This document shows, piece after piece, positions 34,106 to 43,580 of a stretch of DNA of 64,000 nt (position 1 is its first letter; the number at the start of each line of letters is the position of its first letter). Below the pieces are notes generated by a model. That model did no database searches, had not been told where the DNA came from, and saw only the letters and a list, made by a program, of their open reading frames with translations. This stretch comes from Sutcliffiella horikoshii (lineage in GTDB: Bacteria > Bacillota > Bacilli > Bacillales > Bacillaceae_I). The stretch is taken from contig KV440964.1 in assembly GCA_001636495.1 (NCBI GenBank), positions 822,666 through 886,665 of the forward strand, written 5' to 3'. The position numbers and the translations under genes were made by a program.

Positions 34106-35034
34106 ATAAAGGAAGAACAACTCAAACTATATTAGTTAGCGGTGCTAGTGGTTTTTTAGGTAGTGAACTTGTACGCCAGTTGTTGGATGAGAATTATAAT
34201 GTAATTGCCATGTCTTCTAGAAAAGAGGTATTATATTCAAAGTTTGGAAACTCTAAATTAAAAATTGTAAATACTAATAGCTGGAAAAGTGAAATAGTTA
34301 AAAGTGAACAGATAGATGTTTTAGTTAATTGTGCATTCCCACGGACGTCTGATGCAGAGCAATTAGCTAAGGGGTTATTTTTTACAGAAAACTTAGTAAA
34401 AGACTCTTTAAATCTGGGCATAAAGAAAATCATAAATATATCTTCGCAAAGTGTGTATAGCCAGCAGGCAAAAGCTGCTGCTAATGAAAACTCTCCAGTT
34501 ATACCAGAATCTTTTTATGGTATGACAAAGTTTGCCAGTGAGAGAATAGTTGCTGCATTATGTGAAAGTTCAAATGAGAAAATTACTTATTCAAATATCA
34601 GGCTAGCTAGCTTATCAGGTATTGAATTAGAAGTGAGAATGACTAATAGATTTGTGAAACGTGCATTGTCAGGCGAACAACTTACTGTTAATGGGGGTAA
34701 GCAGAACCTTTCATATCTGCATGTAAAAGATGCTAGCTCAGCAATTATAGCGATGATAGACTCAGATTCGTTTGCTTGGAATCATGCTTACAATTTAGGA
34801 AATTATGATAACTGTACCGTTTTGGAGTTAGCAGAAACCATTGTGGATATAGCTAAAGAAAATTCAGTAAAAGAAGTTAAATTAGAAATTCTCAAAGGAC
34901 AGGATAACTTTAATAACTTGATTAATAGTGAACTGTTCTACAAGGATTTCAAGTGGAAACCTCACTATACTATGACGTTAATGGTCAGAGAATTATTTGA
35001 ATACTACCAAAGTAAATATCAAACAGGAGGTTAA
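34102..35034 (+). CDS. NAD-dependent epimerase/dehydratase
   Basis: A 310-residue SDR-extended sugar-nucleotide enzyme. Seen: ILVSGASGFLGSELVRQLL (NAD binding), INISSQSVYS, ESFYGMTKFASERIV with Tyr-x3-Lys, and SYLHVKDASSAIIAMI. TTG start overlaps the ATP-grasp stop. The exact sugar is not evident; it supplies or modifies one residue of the repeat unit. Confidence 0.87.
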   Translation: MNKGRTTQTILVSGASGFLGSELVRQLLDENYNVIAMSSRKEVLYSKFGNSKLKIVNTNSWKSEIVKSEQIDVLVNCAFPRTSDAEQLAKGLFFTENLVKDSLNLGIKKIINISSQSVYSQQAKAAANENSPVIPESFYGMTKFASERIVAALCESSNEKITYSNIRLASLSGIELEVRMTNRFVKRALSGEQLTVNGGKQNLSYLHVKDASSAIIAMIDSDSFAWNHAYNLGNYDNCTVLELAETIVDIAKENSVKEVKLEILKGQDNFNNLINSELFYKDFKWKPHYTMTLMVRELFEYYQSKYQTGG

Positions 35035-35036
35035 AT

Positions 35037-36185
35037 ATGTATGCTTTAGTGATAGGCAGGTCATATCCTGATGCAAAAACTGGTATGATGGGAATCTTTG
35101 AATATGAGCAGGCTGTAGCACTAAATAATAGTGGGTATAAAACTGTATATTGTTTTTGTGATACTCGCTCTATTAAAAGGCTACAGAAATATGGGCATGT
35201 TAAATTAAGGGGAAATGATCTCCTGACCCATGGATATCACCTTCCAATAGGAGGTCTCCCTCAAAAATTACTTGCAAAAATTAAAGCATCTTACTATAAG
35301 AAAATACTTAAAAAAATTATTAAGGATGCAGGAGTCCCTGACATTATCCATGTCCACTTCCCATTATTGACTTTAAATAATGATATTTGGATTTTATTAA
35401 GAAGCCTAAAAAGACCTATAGTTGTAACAGAACATTGGACTAAAGTACAAACCAAGGAGCTATTACCACATTACTCAAATTTTTTAAATAGAGTAGTAGA
35501 AGAAACAGATACTTTTATATGTGTTGGAGACCAACTTAAAAAGAGTGTACTTGAATTAACTAATACTAATAATAATATTCAAATTATACCTAATATGGTA
35601 AAGCCGCTCTTTTATTATGAGAAACAATTTAAAAAAAATGATTGTTTTGAATTCGTGACAGTAGGAAGATTAGTTGAAGTAAAAAGATTTAGTTTTGTTA
35701 TTGATGCCTTTACTAGGGCGTTTTCAAAAAACAATAAGGTACATCTAACAATAGTTGGAGGAGGACCTTTATTCGATCAATTAAAGCGACAGATAAATAC
35801 CTTAGGGATGACCGAAAGAATATCTTTGATTGGTTTCCAAACCCGAGAAAAGACCGCAAATATTATCCGAAAAAGTGATGCGTTTGTTTCAGGTAGTATT
35901 TTAGAAACTTTTGGTGTGCCATTTATTGAAGCGATGGCTTGTGGTAAGCCTGTTATTGGAATTGAAAACGGCCCTATAGATAAGTATATTAATACTTCTA
36001 ATGGAGTTTTATTTCAACAAGATAACCTTGACGATTTAGTAAAGGCTATTAAAAAAGTATATATAGAAAGAGAATCTTACGACCCAGAACTTATCGCCGA
36101 AGCAGCAAATAAATATTTTAGCGAAGAGGCTGTTGTTAAACAGCTGAAGAATACTTTTGAAGATTGTTTAGAACGTTATTGTTAA
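35037..36185 (+). CDS. Glycosyltransferase family 4
   Basis: A 382-residue GT-B glycosyltransferase. Seen: ARSYPDAK-like start (VIGRSYPDAKTGMMGIFEYE), DIIHVHFPLL, VTEHWTKVQTK, FVTVGRLVEVKRFS, and the E-x7-E motif in GSILETFGVPFIEAMACGKP. Retaining transferase that adds a sugar in the cytoplasm to the lipid-linked unit. SD AGGAGG; two bases after the epimerase stop. Confidence 0.92.
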   Translation: MYALVIGRSYPDAKTGMMGIFEYEQAVALNNSGYKTVYCFCDTRSIKRLQKYGHVKLRGNDLLTHGYHLPIGGLPQKLLAKIKASYYKKILKKIIKDAGVPDIIHVHFPLLTLNNDIWILLRSLKRPIVVTEHWTKVQTKELLPHYSNFLNRVVEETDTFICVGDQLKKSVLELTNTNNNIQIIPNMVKPLFYYEKQFKKNDCFEFVTVGRLVEVKRFSFVIDAFTRAFSKNNKVHLTIVGGGPLFDQLKRQINTLGMTERISLIGFQTREKTANIIRKSDAFVSGSILETFGVPFIEAMACGKPVIGIENGPIDKYINTSNGVLFQQDNLDDLVKAIKKVYIERESYDPELIAEAANKYFSEEAVVKQLKNTFEDCLERYC

Positions 36186-36204
36186 CATACCTGGAGGAAA
36201 ATCA

Positions 36205-37260
36205 ATGCCGTTAATTAGTATTATTGTACCTGTATACAAGGTAAAAGAAATATATTTGAGGCAATGTATTGACAGTTTAGTTAATCAAACATTTGGTGAT
36301 ATTGAAATAATTTTGGTTGACGATGGAACACCAGATAATGGAGGAGCCATATGTGATGAATATGCACTCCAGGATGAAAGAGTTAAGGTAATCCATCAAA
36401 AAAACCTAGGAGTTTCAGCATCACGTAATAATGGGTTAGAGTTAGCAACAGGGACGTGGATTACTTTTGTTGATGCAGATGATTGGATCGAACTGAATGC
36501 ATGTGAGAAATTAAAGGATATCATAATAAATGAAGACTTGGAGTTATTAATCTTCGCATTAAAAGTGAATTTTCCTGACAAAGAAATGAACAATCCGTTT
36601 TGGAATAAGAGTTATACACATCTAGAAAAAGATGATATTGAAGAACTACAACTCCAATTATTATACAAAACCGTTTCAAAATACAGGCCGCCATATAATA
36701 TGGTGGGAGTAGCTGTATGTAAGTTGTATAAGGCAGAGTTTCTGAAGAAATTTGATTTAAAATATAATAAGAATTTATCGCTTTCTGAGGATGGTGTTTT
36801 TGTTTTTCAGGCATTAGAGAACGTTGAAAAAGCCATGTATGTAAATGAGTATTTATATCATTATAGAAAGCACAATGAGTCAGCAACAAATCGCTATAGA
36901 GAGAACGCCGAGATAGATTATGGAAAAGCACTAGAGGCATTAGAAGGGTGTTTGATGGGATTTGGAAAAAAAGGTAGGTTCTACAAGGCGTTTTATTATA
37001 GAGCAATATTTAATCTGTTTGCGCTATCTAATCAATTATATTGTAATGAGAATAATCCAGCTTCAACCTTAGAAAAAGTAAATAATATTAGAAAAATATG
37101 CAACTCCGAACCTTATTTATCTGCCATAAAAAAAATTAAAATTGTAGATTTCTCTAAGAATAGCAGTTACTATCGCAAGATTGGGTACGGTATGCTCAAA
37201 CTTAGAGCATACTATATATTTTACTATTTTTGTTTTATTAAACAAAAAATTAATAGTTAA
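36205..37260 (+). CDS. Glycosyltransferase family 2
   Basis: A 351-residue GT-A glycosyltransferase. Seen: ISIIVPVYKVKEIYLRQCID, IILVDDGTPDNGGAICDEYA, NLGVSASRNNGLELATG and the D-x-D metal site FVDADDW. The C-terminal 120 residues are basic and hydrophobic. SD TGGAGG. One of two evident transferases, implying a short repeat unit of about three sugars (initiating sugar plus two). Confidence 0.92.
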   Translation: MPLISIIVPVYKVKEIYLRQCIDSLVNQTFGDIEIILVDDGTPDNGGAICDEYALQDERVKVIHQKNLGVSASRNNGLELATGTWITFVDADDWIELNACEKLKDIIINEDLELLIFALKVNFPDKEMNNPFWNKSYTHLEKDDIEELQLQLLYKTVSKYRPPYNMVGVAVCKLYKAEFLKKFDLKYNKNLSLSEDGVFVFQALENVEKAMYVNEYLYHYRKHNESATNRYRENAEIDYGKALEALEGCLMGFGKKGRFYKAFYYRAIFNLFALSNQLYCNENNPASTLEKVNNIRKICNSEPYLSAIKKIKIVDFSKNSSYYRKIGYGMLKLRAYYIFYYFCFIKQKINS

Positions 37261-37331
37261 ACTTGAATAACTCATTTTAATTTTAGTTTAACGACCAGCA
37301 AGACAACCCTTTTTAGAAGGAGACCCTAATA

Positions 37332-38675
37332 ATGAGATATAACGGGGATATTTATATTAATTTAAAAGCAATGGGTGTTACCTTTCTCACATTATATATG
37401 TTGACAGCTTCATTATATATAGCTATTTTTAATAGTCTTTCAATTCAAATGGCTATTCTGAGTATAATTTTAGTTTTACTATTGTCTAATGAGATTCGAA
37501 AAGGTTTCCTTTATATAAACAAAACAGACATTCTATTTATACTAGCTTGTTTTGCTGCCTTAGGTAGTTTGCATAGTAGTACGTTCACGACTGGTGAAAT
37601 AGCTGGACCAGTTATATTTAGTTTAGGGGTCCTTATTTCATTATTCATAAGAGGAGATATAGAAAATTATAAGTATTCTATAAAATTAATTAAATGGGGA
37701 GGCATTATTTATGCTTTATCTGTGATGTTTTCCTATTTCTTTTCAAATTTATATAATAGTATCTTTTTATCCAACTTACGTCCGATTATTGCTGAACGGA
37801 TATTACAATCAATGAATCAAGGATACTATCCAGGCTTTACTAGTGATGTGGCTTTTACAGCTGGCTATATTGTTAGTGCAATCGGGGTTATAATATGTGG
37901 CTGGATTGTTAAGGAGAGTCCCAGTAAGGGTATATTACTTTTCATAATTTTATTTTTAGGATTATTACTTACACAAAAAAGAGCCCATCTACTATTTATG
38001 ATATTATCATGTCTTTTTGTTTATTTACAGTATTCGAGCTTTATACATGAAAAAGTAAAAAAGATATTTAAAATAATATTTTCAACCATTTTTATAGTAG
38101 TACCAATCTTGCTGTTGGCAATAATTACAGAAATAGGACAAACATTGTTTCTAAGAATATTTGAAACCTTTCAAAACTTCTCTGCAGGACAAGATATTAC
38201 TAGTAATCGTAGCGCTATTTGGAAACATGCATGGGACTTATTTTCACAAAATCCTTTTTATGGGATCGGTTGGGGGAATTTTAGAGAAACCGTAGTTGGT
38301 ACGATCACTGTTCATACCGAGATGACAACTCACAATATTTATTTACAGTTGCTAAGTGAAACAGGTATTATTGGTACTGTATTTATCTTATTGCCGTTTA
38401 TTATAACATTTTTATATACAATAAAAATTACACGATTAGTCAGTTCTAATAGAATTCAGTATTCATATAGCTGGAAATTTGCAATCCTTTTCTCTTTATA
38501 CTCACAAACCTTTTTCTTGTTGTATGGATTAACTGGTAATCCATTATATGACTATAGTTTTTTTATAGTGTATATATTATCTTTTGGGATAATATATTCA
38601 TTTAGAATTTATAAATACAAGAAGACATTCGATTCAAAAATTGAAATAGATAGAAATATATTTACTAACATGTAG
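37332..38675 (+). CDS. Polysaccharide polymerase, Wzy / O-antigen ligase family
   Basis: A 447-residue membrane protein with about 11 transmembrane helices. The ligase/polymerase signature is visible: SAIWKHAWDLFSQNPFYGIG and WGNFRETVVG, then TTHNIYLQLLSETGIIG. It would polymerise lipid-linked repeat units outside the membrane. SD GAAGGAG lies before ATG. Confidence 0.88.
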   Translation: MRYNGDIYINLKAMGVTFLTLYMLTASLYIAIFNSLSIQMAILSIILVLLLSNEIRKGFLYINKTDILFILACFAALGSLHSSTFTTGEIAGPVIFSLGVLISLFIRGDIENYKYSIKLIKWGGIIYALSVMFSYFFSNLYNSIFLSNLRPIIAERILQSMNQGYYPGFTSDVAFTAGYIVSAIGVIICGWIVKESPSKGILLFIILFLGLLLTQKRAHLLFMILSCLFVYLQYSSFIHEKVKKIFKIIFSTIFIVVPILLLAIITEIGQTLFLRIFETFQNFSAGQDITSNRSAIWKHAWDLFSQNPFYGIGWGNFRETVVGTITVHTEMTTHNIYLQLLSETGIIGTVFILLPFIITFLYTIKITRLVSSNRIQYSYSWKFAILFSLYSQTFFLLYGLTGNPLYDYSFFIVYILSFGIIYSFRIYKYKKTFDSKIEIDRNIFTNM

Positions 38676-38733
38676 CCTTTTTGTTGTGGGCAATTAAGCT
38701 TTTTAAAATAAACTTATTATAAGAGGGATAAAT

Positions 38734-39882
38734 ATGAAAAAAATAGCTATAGTAACTTTAAATGGATATTTTAACTATGGAAATAGATTGCAAAATTATG
38801 CTGCTCAAGAGGTACTAAAATCTTGTGGATTTAATGTCGAGACTCTTATAGTTGATATTAAAAAAGGTGAAAAACAGGTTAGTAAATCTAATAAATTTGG
38901 GGCTGTAAAGGACAAATCCATAAAGGAGATACTTCGAAAAGTTGAGACTAAACTTTGGAGTTCTTTTAATAAAGATCACATAAATAAATCAAAGTTAAGT
39001 AGAACTGAAATATTTAAAAAATTCACAAAGAATTATATTAATGAAACTGATTTTATAATTTCGGATGATAAAATACCAGAATCATTAGGTAATGAATACG
39101 AATATTTTGTTACTGGAAGTGACCAGGTTTGGAATCCCGATTATATATCGGGATCATCAACTTACTTTTTGACATTTGCTCCAAAAGAAAAGCGAATTGC
39201 CTTTTCACCAAGCTTTGGTGTTTCGCAGATTCCTCCGGAACATCAAAGAAATTATAAGCAGTGGCTTAGTGAGATGGAACATTTGTCTGTAAGGGAAGAT
39301 GCTGGTGCTGAAATTATAAAAGAATTGACAAATAAAGATGTATTAGTGCTTTCTGATCCAACAATGATGTTAACAAAAGAACAGTGGCTTTCTGTTTCAA
39401 AAAAAGCCAGTAATGTGAAAAAAGAAAAATACTTACTTACTTATTTTTTAGGTAATATCCCAATGGAGTACCAAAATAAAATAAACAAAATTGCCAGAAA
39501 TAATAACTTAAAGATAATAAATTTATCTAATATAAGAGATAGAGAAACATATCAAACAGGTCCTAGTGAATTTATTGAATATATAAACTCCGCAAGCGTA
39601 TTTTGTACAGATTCTTTCCATGGAGCAGTTTTTTCTATACTACTGGAAACTCCATTTATAGTATTTCAAAGAAAAGGTAACTCCCCATCTATGTACTCTA
39701 GAATTGATACCTTGTTAAATAAATTCCATTTAAACTCCAGGAAGTTCAATAATATAACTAACAATGAGCAAATTTTTGACATTGATTTTTCACATGTGCC
39801 TGAGATATTAGAGCTTGAGCGAAAAAAGACATTGGATTATCTAACAAAGGCGTTAGGTATTGAGAAGAAGATGAAACATTAG
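38734..39882 (+). CDS. Polysaccharide pyruvyl transferase (CsaB/WcaK family)
   Basis: A 382-residue GT-B-like enzyme. Seen: IAIVTLNGYFNYGNRLQNYA, VTGSDQVWNPDYISG, KEKRIAFSPSFGVSQIP, VREDAGAEIIKELT, and CTDSFHGAVFSILLETPFIV. It adds a pyruvyl ketal from phosphoenolpyruvate to a sugar of the polymer. It occurs in the same cluster as an FrhB-like protein, a pairing often seen in capsule clusters. SD AGAGGG. Confidence 0.88.
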   Translation: MKKIAIVTLNGYFNYGNRLQNYAAQEVLKSCGFNVETLIVDIKKGEKQVSKSNKFGAVKDKSIKEILRKVETKLWSSFNKDHINKSKLSRTEIFKKFTKNYINETDFIISDDKIPESLGNEYEYFVTGSDQVWNPDYISGSSTYFLTFAPKEKRIAFSPSFGVSQIPPEHQRNYKQWLSEMEHLSVREDAGAEIIKELTNKDVLVLSDPTMMLTKEQWLSVSKKASNVKKEKYLLTYFLGNIPMEYQNKINKIARNNNLKIINLSNIRDRETYQTGPSEFIEYINSASVFCTDSFHGAVFSILLETPFIVFQRKGNSPSMYSRIDTLLNKFHLNSRKFNNITNNEQIFDIDFSHVPEILELERKKTLDYLTKALGIEKKMKH

Positions 39883-39898
39883 AAGTTAGCATTTAATT

Positions 39899-39942
39899 AG
39901 TGGAAGGATTAATACACCTTACTTCTACTGGTTTTTTTTACT
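39899..39942 (+). terminator. Possible internal terminator before the flippase gene
   Basis: TAGTGGAAGG and CCTTACTTCTACTGG can pair imperfectly and lead into TTTTTTT. Confidence 0.35.
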
Positions 39943-39970
39943 CCAGCGTTTAGGGAAAGAAGTTGTTTAA

Positions 39971-41503
39971 ATGAGTCAAATGAAGTCAGGAGCAATATTA
40001 TCTTATTTAACCCTTTTTATAAGTATCTTCATTGCTCTAATATATACTCCAATAATAATTAGATTGCTAGGTCAATCTGAATACGGACTATATGCACTTA
40101 TAGGTTCGGTTGCTGCATATTTTAGTATTATGGATATGGGGTTAGGAAATGCAATTGTACGGTTTACTGCTAAAAATAGAGCAATAGGAGACAAAATATT
40201 TGAGTCAAAACTTAATGGAATGTTCTTCATATTATATTCTATCATCGGTTGCTTAACAATTTTTGTTGGTATCATACTCTTAAGTAGGATTGAAAGTGTA
40301 TTTGGTGGTAGTTTAACAGTATCAGAGTTGGACAAAGCTAGAATAATGGTAATGATATTAACCCTAAATTTTGCGCTATCATTTCCACTAGCAGTTTTTG
40401 GTTCGTTAATGCAAGCTTATGAAAGGTTTATAGTTATTAAATTGGTTACCCTAACTCGTACCGTTTTGGTACCAGTTATTACATTACCATTACTATTTTG
40501 GGGTTTTGGTTCTGTAGCTATGGTAGTTATAACTACAGTTATTAACCTCGCTTGTTTATTGTATAACGTGCATTATTGTTTTAAGCATTTAAATATTAAT
40601 TTTTATTTTGGTAAGATTGACTATCAATTGTTTAAAGAGGTAATAGGATACTCTTTTTTGGTTTTTGTGGGAATAATAGTTGATCAAATATATTGGAATA
40701 CTGACCAATTAATTTTAGGTATTGTTGCAGGAACAATTCCCGTTGCTATATATGCAATAGCAATGCTGTTTATTAAATTATATATGCAATTTTCTACTTC
40801 AATCAGTGGATTACTCCTACCCAGAATCTCTATGATGGTAGCTAATAAAGCTAGCAATAAAGAACTAACTGATATAATGATAAAGTATGGTAGGCTTCAG
40901 TTTATTGTAATGGCATACATATTAAGTGGATTTATTTTGTTTGGGAAACCATTTATTAATGTATGGGCTGGGATTAATTACAGTAATGCATATTATATAG
41001 TGTTGATAGTAATGATACCGTTAACTATTCCATTAATTCAAAACGTAGGAATTTCTATTTTATATGCAAAAAACCTCCAAGGGTTTAGGTCTGTAGTTTT
41101 GATAATAATTGCTATCTTCAATGTAATTATATCTATACCTTTAGCGAAATATTACGGAGGAATAGGTGCTGCATTTGCAACTGCAGCCTCTTTAATAATA
41201 GGAAACATTATAATAATGAATATTTATTATCATCAAAAACTAGGAATTGATATAGTTACCTTTTGGAAAAAAATCACATTAATGTCGATGCCAATAATAA
41301 TTTCAATTTTATTGGGTAGTGGAATAAATCTTCTCATGCAACAAAATAGTTTATTATATCTAATTTATAAGGTCATTTTATTTTCCATAATTTTTATAGC
41401 TCTACTATGGTATTTTGGATTTAATAATTATGAAAAAAACTTAACATTGTCTATTATAAAAAGTACAAAGAGGGTTTTAAGAAGGTCATTTATTAAACAT
41501 TAA
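39971..41503 (+). CDS. Oligosaccharide flippase (Wzx, MOP superfamily)
   Basis: A 510-residue membrane protein with about 12-14 transmembrane helices. Seen: SYLTLFISIFIALIYTPIII, LGQSEYGLYALIGSVAAYFS, DMGLGNAIVRF and QIYWNTDQLILGI. It moves the lipid-linked repeat unit across the membrane before polymerisation. SD AGGGAAAG. Confidence 0.92.
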   Translation: MSQMKSGAILSYLTLFISIFIALIYTPIIIRLLGQSEYGLYALIGSVAAYFSIMDMGLGNAIVRFTAKNRAIGDKIFESKLNGMFFILYSIIGCLTIFVGIILLSRIESVFGGSLTVSELDKARIMVMILTLNFALSFPLAVFGSLMQAYERFIVIKLVTLTRTVLVPVITLPLLFWGFGSVAMVVITTVINLACLLYNVHYCFKHLNINFYFGKIDYQLFKEVIGYSFLVFVGIIVDQIYWNTDQLILGIVAGTIPVAIYAIAMLFIKLYMQFSTSISGLLLPRISMMVANKASNKELTDIMIKYGRLQFIVMAYILSGFILFGKPFINVWAGINYSNAYYIVLIVMIPLTIPLIQNVGISILYAKNLQGFRSVVLIIIAIFNVIISIPLAKYYGGIGAAFATAASLIIGNIIIMNIYYHQKLGIDIVTFWKKITLMSMPIIISILLGSGINLLMQQNSLLYLIYKVILFSIIFIALLWYFGFNNYEKNLTLSIIKSTKRVLRRSFIKH

Positions 41504-41560
41504 TTCGATATTTTCTATAAAATATTAGAAAAAACTCTTTGAATTTAAGGAAGTGTATTT

Positions 41561-42967
41561 ATGGATAGTAAGTTAAAAGAATTAATGAATACTGTCGTAG
41601 AAAATGATTATTGTATTGGATGTGGAGTTTGTGCTGCATTAAATGGATCGCCACTTAAAATGAGCTTAAAAGAAGAAGGCAGGTACAAACCATATTTAGC
41701 TGATAATTATCAACAAGATGAAATGGATGTTAACCCTTTAACGGCATGCCCCTTTTCAAATAGTAGTAAAAATGAAACTGAAATAGGAAAAAAGGAATTT
41801 GGTGATATTAATAATACACACTTTAATGAATATACTGGATTTTATCTAAAAAATTACGCAGGCTATGTGAAAGAGGGAGATTTCAGAAAACAAGGCAGTT
41901 CGGGGGGAATGGGAAACTGGATATCTGCTCAACTTTTGGAAAATAATTTAGTCGATGGAATTATACATGTGAAATCTTCTAATGAAAATAGCTTATTATT
42001 TGAATATCAAATTTCCTATAACATAGATGATTTATCAAGTGGTGCAAAATCTAAATACTACCCTATAGAAATGTCAAAAGTTATTCAATTAGTAAAACAA
42101 AATGAAGGTAGGTATGCTCTAATTGGTATACCATGTTTTATAAAATCTATTCGTTTACTAGCTGAGCAAGATGAAATAGTTAGTGAACGCATTAAATATT
42201 TTATAGGACTTGTATGTGGACATTTGAAAAGCGATATGTTTGCAAAATCAATTGGCTGGGAATTAGGTGTAGAGCCAAAGGATTTAAATAGTATAGATTT
42301 TAGAAAGAAATTGATGGACAAATCAGCAAATCAATATGGTGTTGAAGTAACTGGAAACAAAGAAGGAAAAGAGTCAACATATAGTTCGCCAACAAAAGAA
42401 TTATATACTACAAATTGGGGACATGGTTTATTTAAGTATAAGGCATGTGAATTTTGTGATGATGTATTAGCAGAGACTGCTGATGTAACCGTTGGGGATG
42501 CGTGGCTCCCTGAATACTCCAACGACAGTATGGGTACAAATGTTATCACTGTGAGAAATCCAGAAATACAAAAAATAATTGAAAAAAATATAGATAAGAT
42601 ACACATGGAAGAAATTAGTGCAGAAAAAGTATATCAATCGCAAGCAGGTGGATTTCGTCATAGAAGAGAAGGACTTGCTTATCGATTGTATTTAAAAGAT
42701 ATTAATAAAGAATGGAGACCCCAAAAAAGAGTTGAGGCAAGTAATAAGCTAAGTACCAAAAGAAAACGTATATATGAAAAAAGGATGTTGCTTTCACAAG
42801 AAAGCTTTAAAGCCTATAAAGCTGCTGAGAAAGAAATGGATTTTAAAGTATTTATGAATTACATGGATCCTTATATTAAGGAATACAATAATATGGTAGC
42901 ACCATCTTTAGCCACGAGGGTTACCCGTAAATTTAAAAGGGAAATTAATAAATTATTTAAAAACTGA
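41561..42967 (+). CDS. FrhB-like protein (coenzyme F420 hydrogenase/dehydrogenase beta family) with Fe-S motif
   Basis: A 468-residue protein. The N terminus has the cluster motif DYCIGCGVCAAL (Cys at about 19, 22, 25), but only a single further Cys (TACPF) follows in place of a full second set. Then KQGSSGGMGNWIS, YALIGIPCFIKSIRLLA, CGHLKSDMFAKSIGW and the second Cys set FKYKACEFCDDVLAETADVT with VGDAWLPEY, all typical of FrhB_FdhB. Family members in capsule clusters are thought to be sugar-modifying redox enzymes; F420 use is not implied. Last gene of the cluster. Confidence 0.87.
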   Translation: MDSKLKELMNTVVENDYCIGCGVCAALNGSPLKMSLKEEGRYKPYLADNYQQDEMDVNPLTACPFSNSSKNETEIGKKEFGDINNTHFNEYTGFYLKNYAGYVKEGDFRKQGSSGGMGNWISAQLLENNLVDGIIHVKSSNENSLLFEYQISYNIDDLSSGAKSKYYPIEMSKVIQLVKQNEGRYALIGIPCFIKSIRLLAEQDEIVSERIKYFIGLVCGHLKSDMFAKSIGWELGVEPKDLNSIDFRKKLMDKSANQYGVEVTGNKEGKESTYSSPTKELYTTNWGHGLFKYKACEFCDDVLAETADVTVGDAWLPEYSNDSMGTNVITVRNPEIQKIIEKNIDKIHMEEISAEKVYQSQAGGFRHRREGLAYRLYLKDINKEWRPQKRVEASNKLSTKRKRIYEKRMLLSQESFKAYKAAEKEMDFKVFMNYMDPYIKEYNNMVAPSLATRVTRKFKREINKLFKN

Positions 42968-43030
42968 TAGTATCAAGTTAGGGCAGCCCGGGGAAGGTTC
43001 ATATAGTGGTCAATCGGAAATTTTGCGTGA

Positions 43031-43075
43031 GAAAAGGCGCAGCTAGTTGTTTACACTAGCTGCGCCTTTTCTTTG
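43031..43075. terminator. Terminator closing the polysaccharide cluster
   Basis: A perfect 17-bp stem: GAAAAGGCGCAGCTAGT (43031-43047) with ACTAGCTGCGCCTTTTC (43055-43071). T-rich on + (TTTTCTTTGTTTT) and AAAA on the other side, so it may work in both directions. Confidence 0.9.
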
Positions 43076-43146
43076 TTTTGTTGAATAGTCTGTCTGCAAA
43101 ACTTTTGATTGCCAGAGAAGAATGAAGTCGCGGTCATTCGTTAGGG

Positions 43147-43180
43147 ATAAGCGCGGAGGCGGACCTCTGCTTCCTCATTG
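43147..43180. repeat. GGAGGCGGACCTCTGCTTCC element
   Basis: AAGCGCGGAGGCGGACCTCTGCTTCC is a diverged copy of the GAAGCAGGGGACGG...CTGCTTC family (copies at 44947, 62068). The flanking area to 43274 shows no gene. Confidence 0.5.
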
Positions 43181-43274
43181 CAAATATAAAAAAGTTTCTT
43201 GAAAATATAAAATAAGGATGTAGGTAAGTTACTCCACCCTTGAGAACTTTAAGGATAAATATTAGTATGGATTT

Positions 43275-43484
43275 TTATATGTTGTAATTGAATCTGGTCT
43301 TCCATAACCAAAAAACCATACTTTTTGCATCTCTCTTTGTAAGTCCCAGTCCGCTCGATGGTTCTACAAAAATTCCGTCACATTTAATGTGATAGACAGT
43401 GTTTACTGCATCTAATTCTACCAGTTCATTATTGACAAATGGCTTTAGGCAAACGGGACATCTTATCTCTTGAATGATAGTCAT
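43275..43484 (-). CDS. Small Cys-rich protein (zinc-ribbon-like)
   Basis: A 69-residue protein with IRCPVCLKPFVNNE and YHIKCDGIFVEP, a C-x2-C plus H-x2-C arrangement suited to one zinc ion. ATG 43484 is chosen for SD GATGAGGTG; GTG 43493 is in frame upstream. Isolated between the cluster terminator and an insertion element. No family recognised. Confidence 0.6.
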   Translation of the reverse strand: MTIIQEIRCPVCLKPFVNNELVELDAVNTVYHIKCDGIFVEPSSGLGLTKRDAKSMVFWLWKTRFNYNI

Positions 43485-43580
43485 ATATAACACCTCATCC
43501 CCAAATTAATTAACGAACTGGTCGCTTCTTTCCGTCTGTTATAAAGCTGTAGCTGATCTTTGTAAACGCTAGAATAAAGT

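Noticed and set aside
41561-42967. Evidence for coenzyme F420 metabolism
   Set aside because: FrhB-like proteins occur in many capsule clusters of F420-less bacteria, and no F420 biosynthesis gene is in the window.
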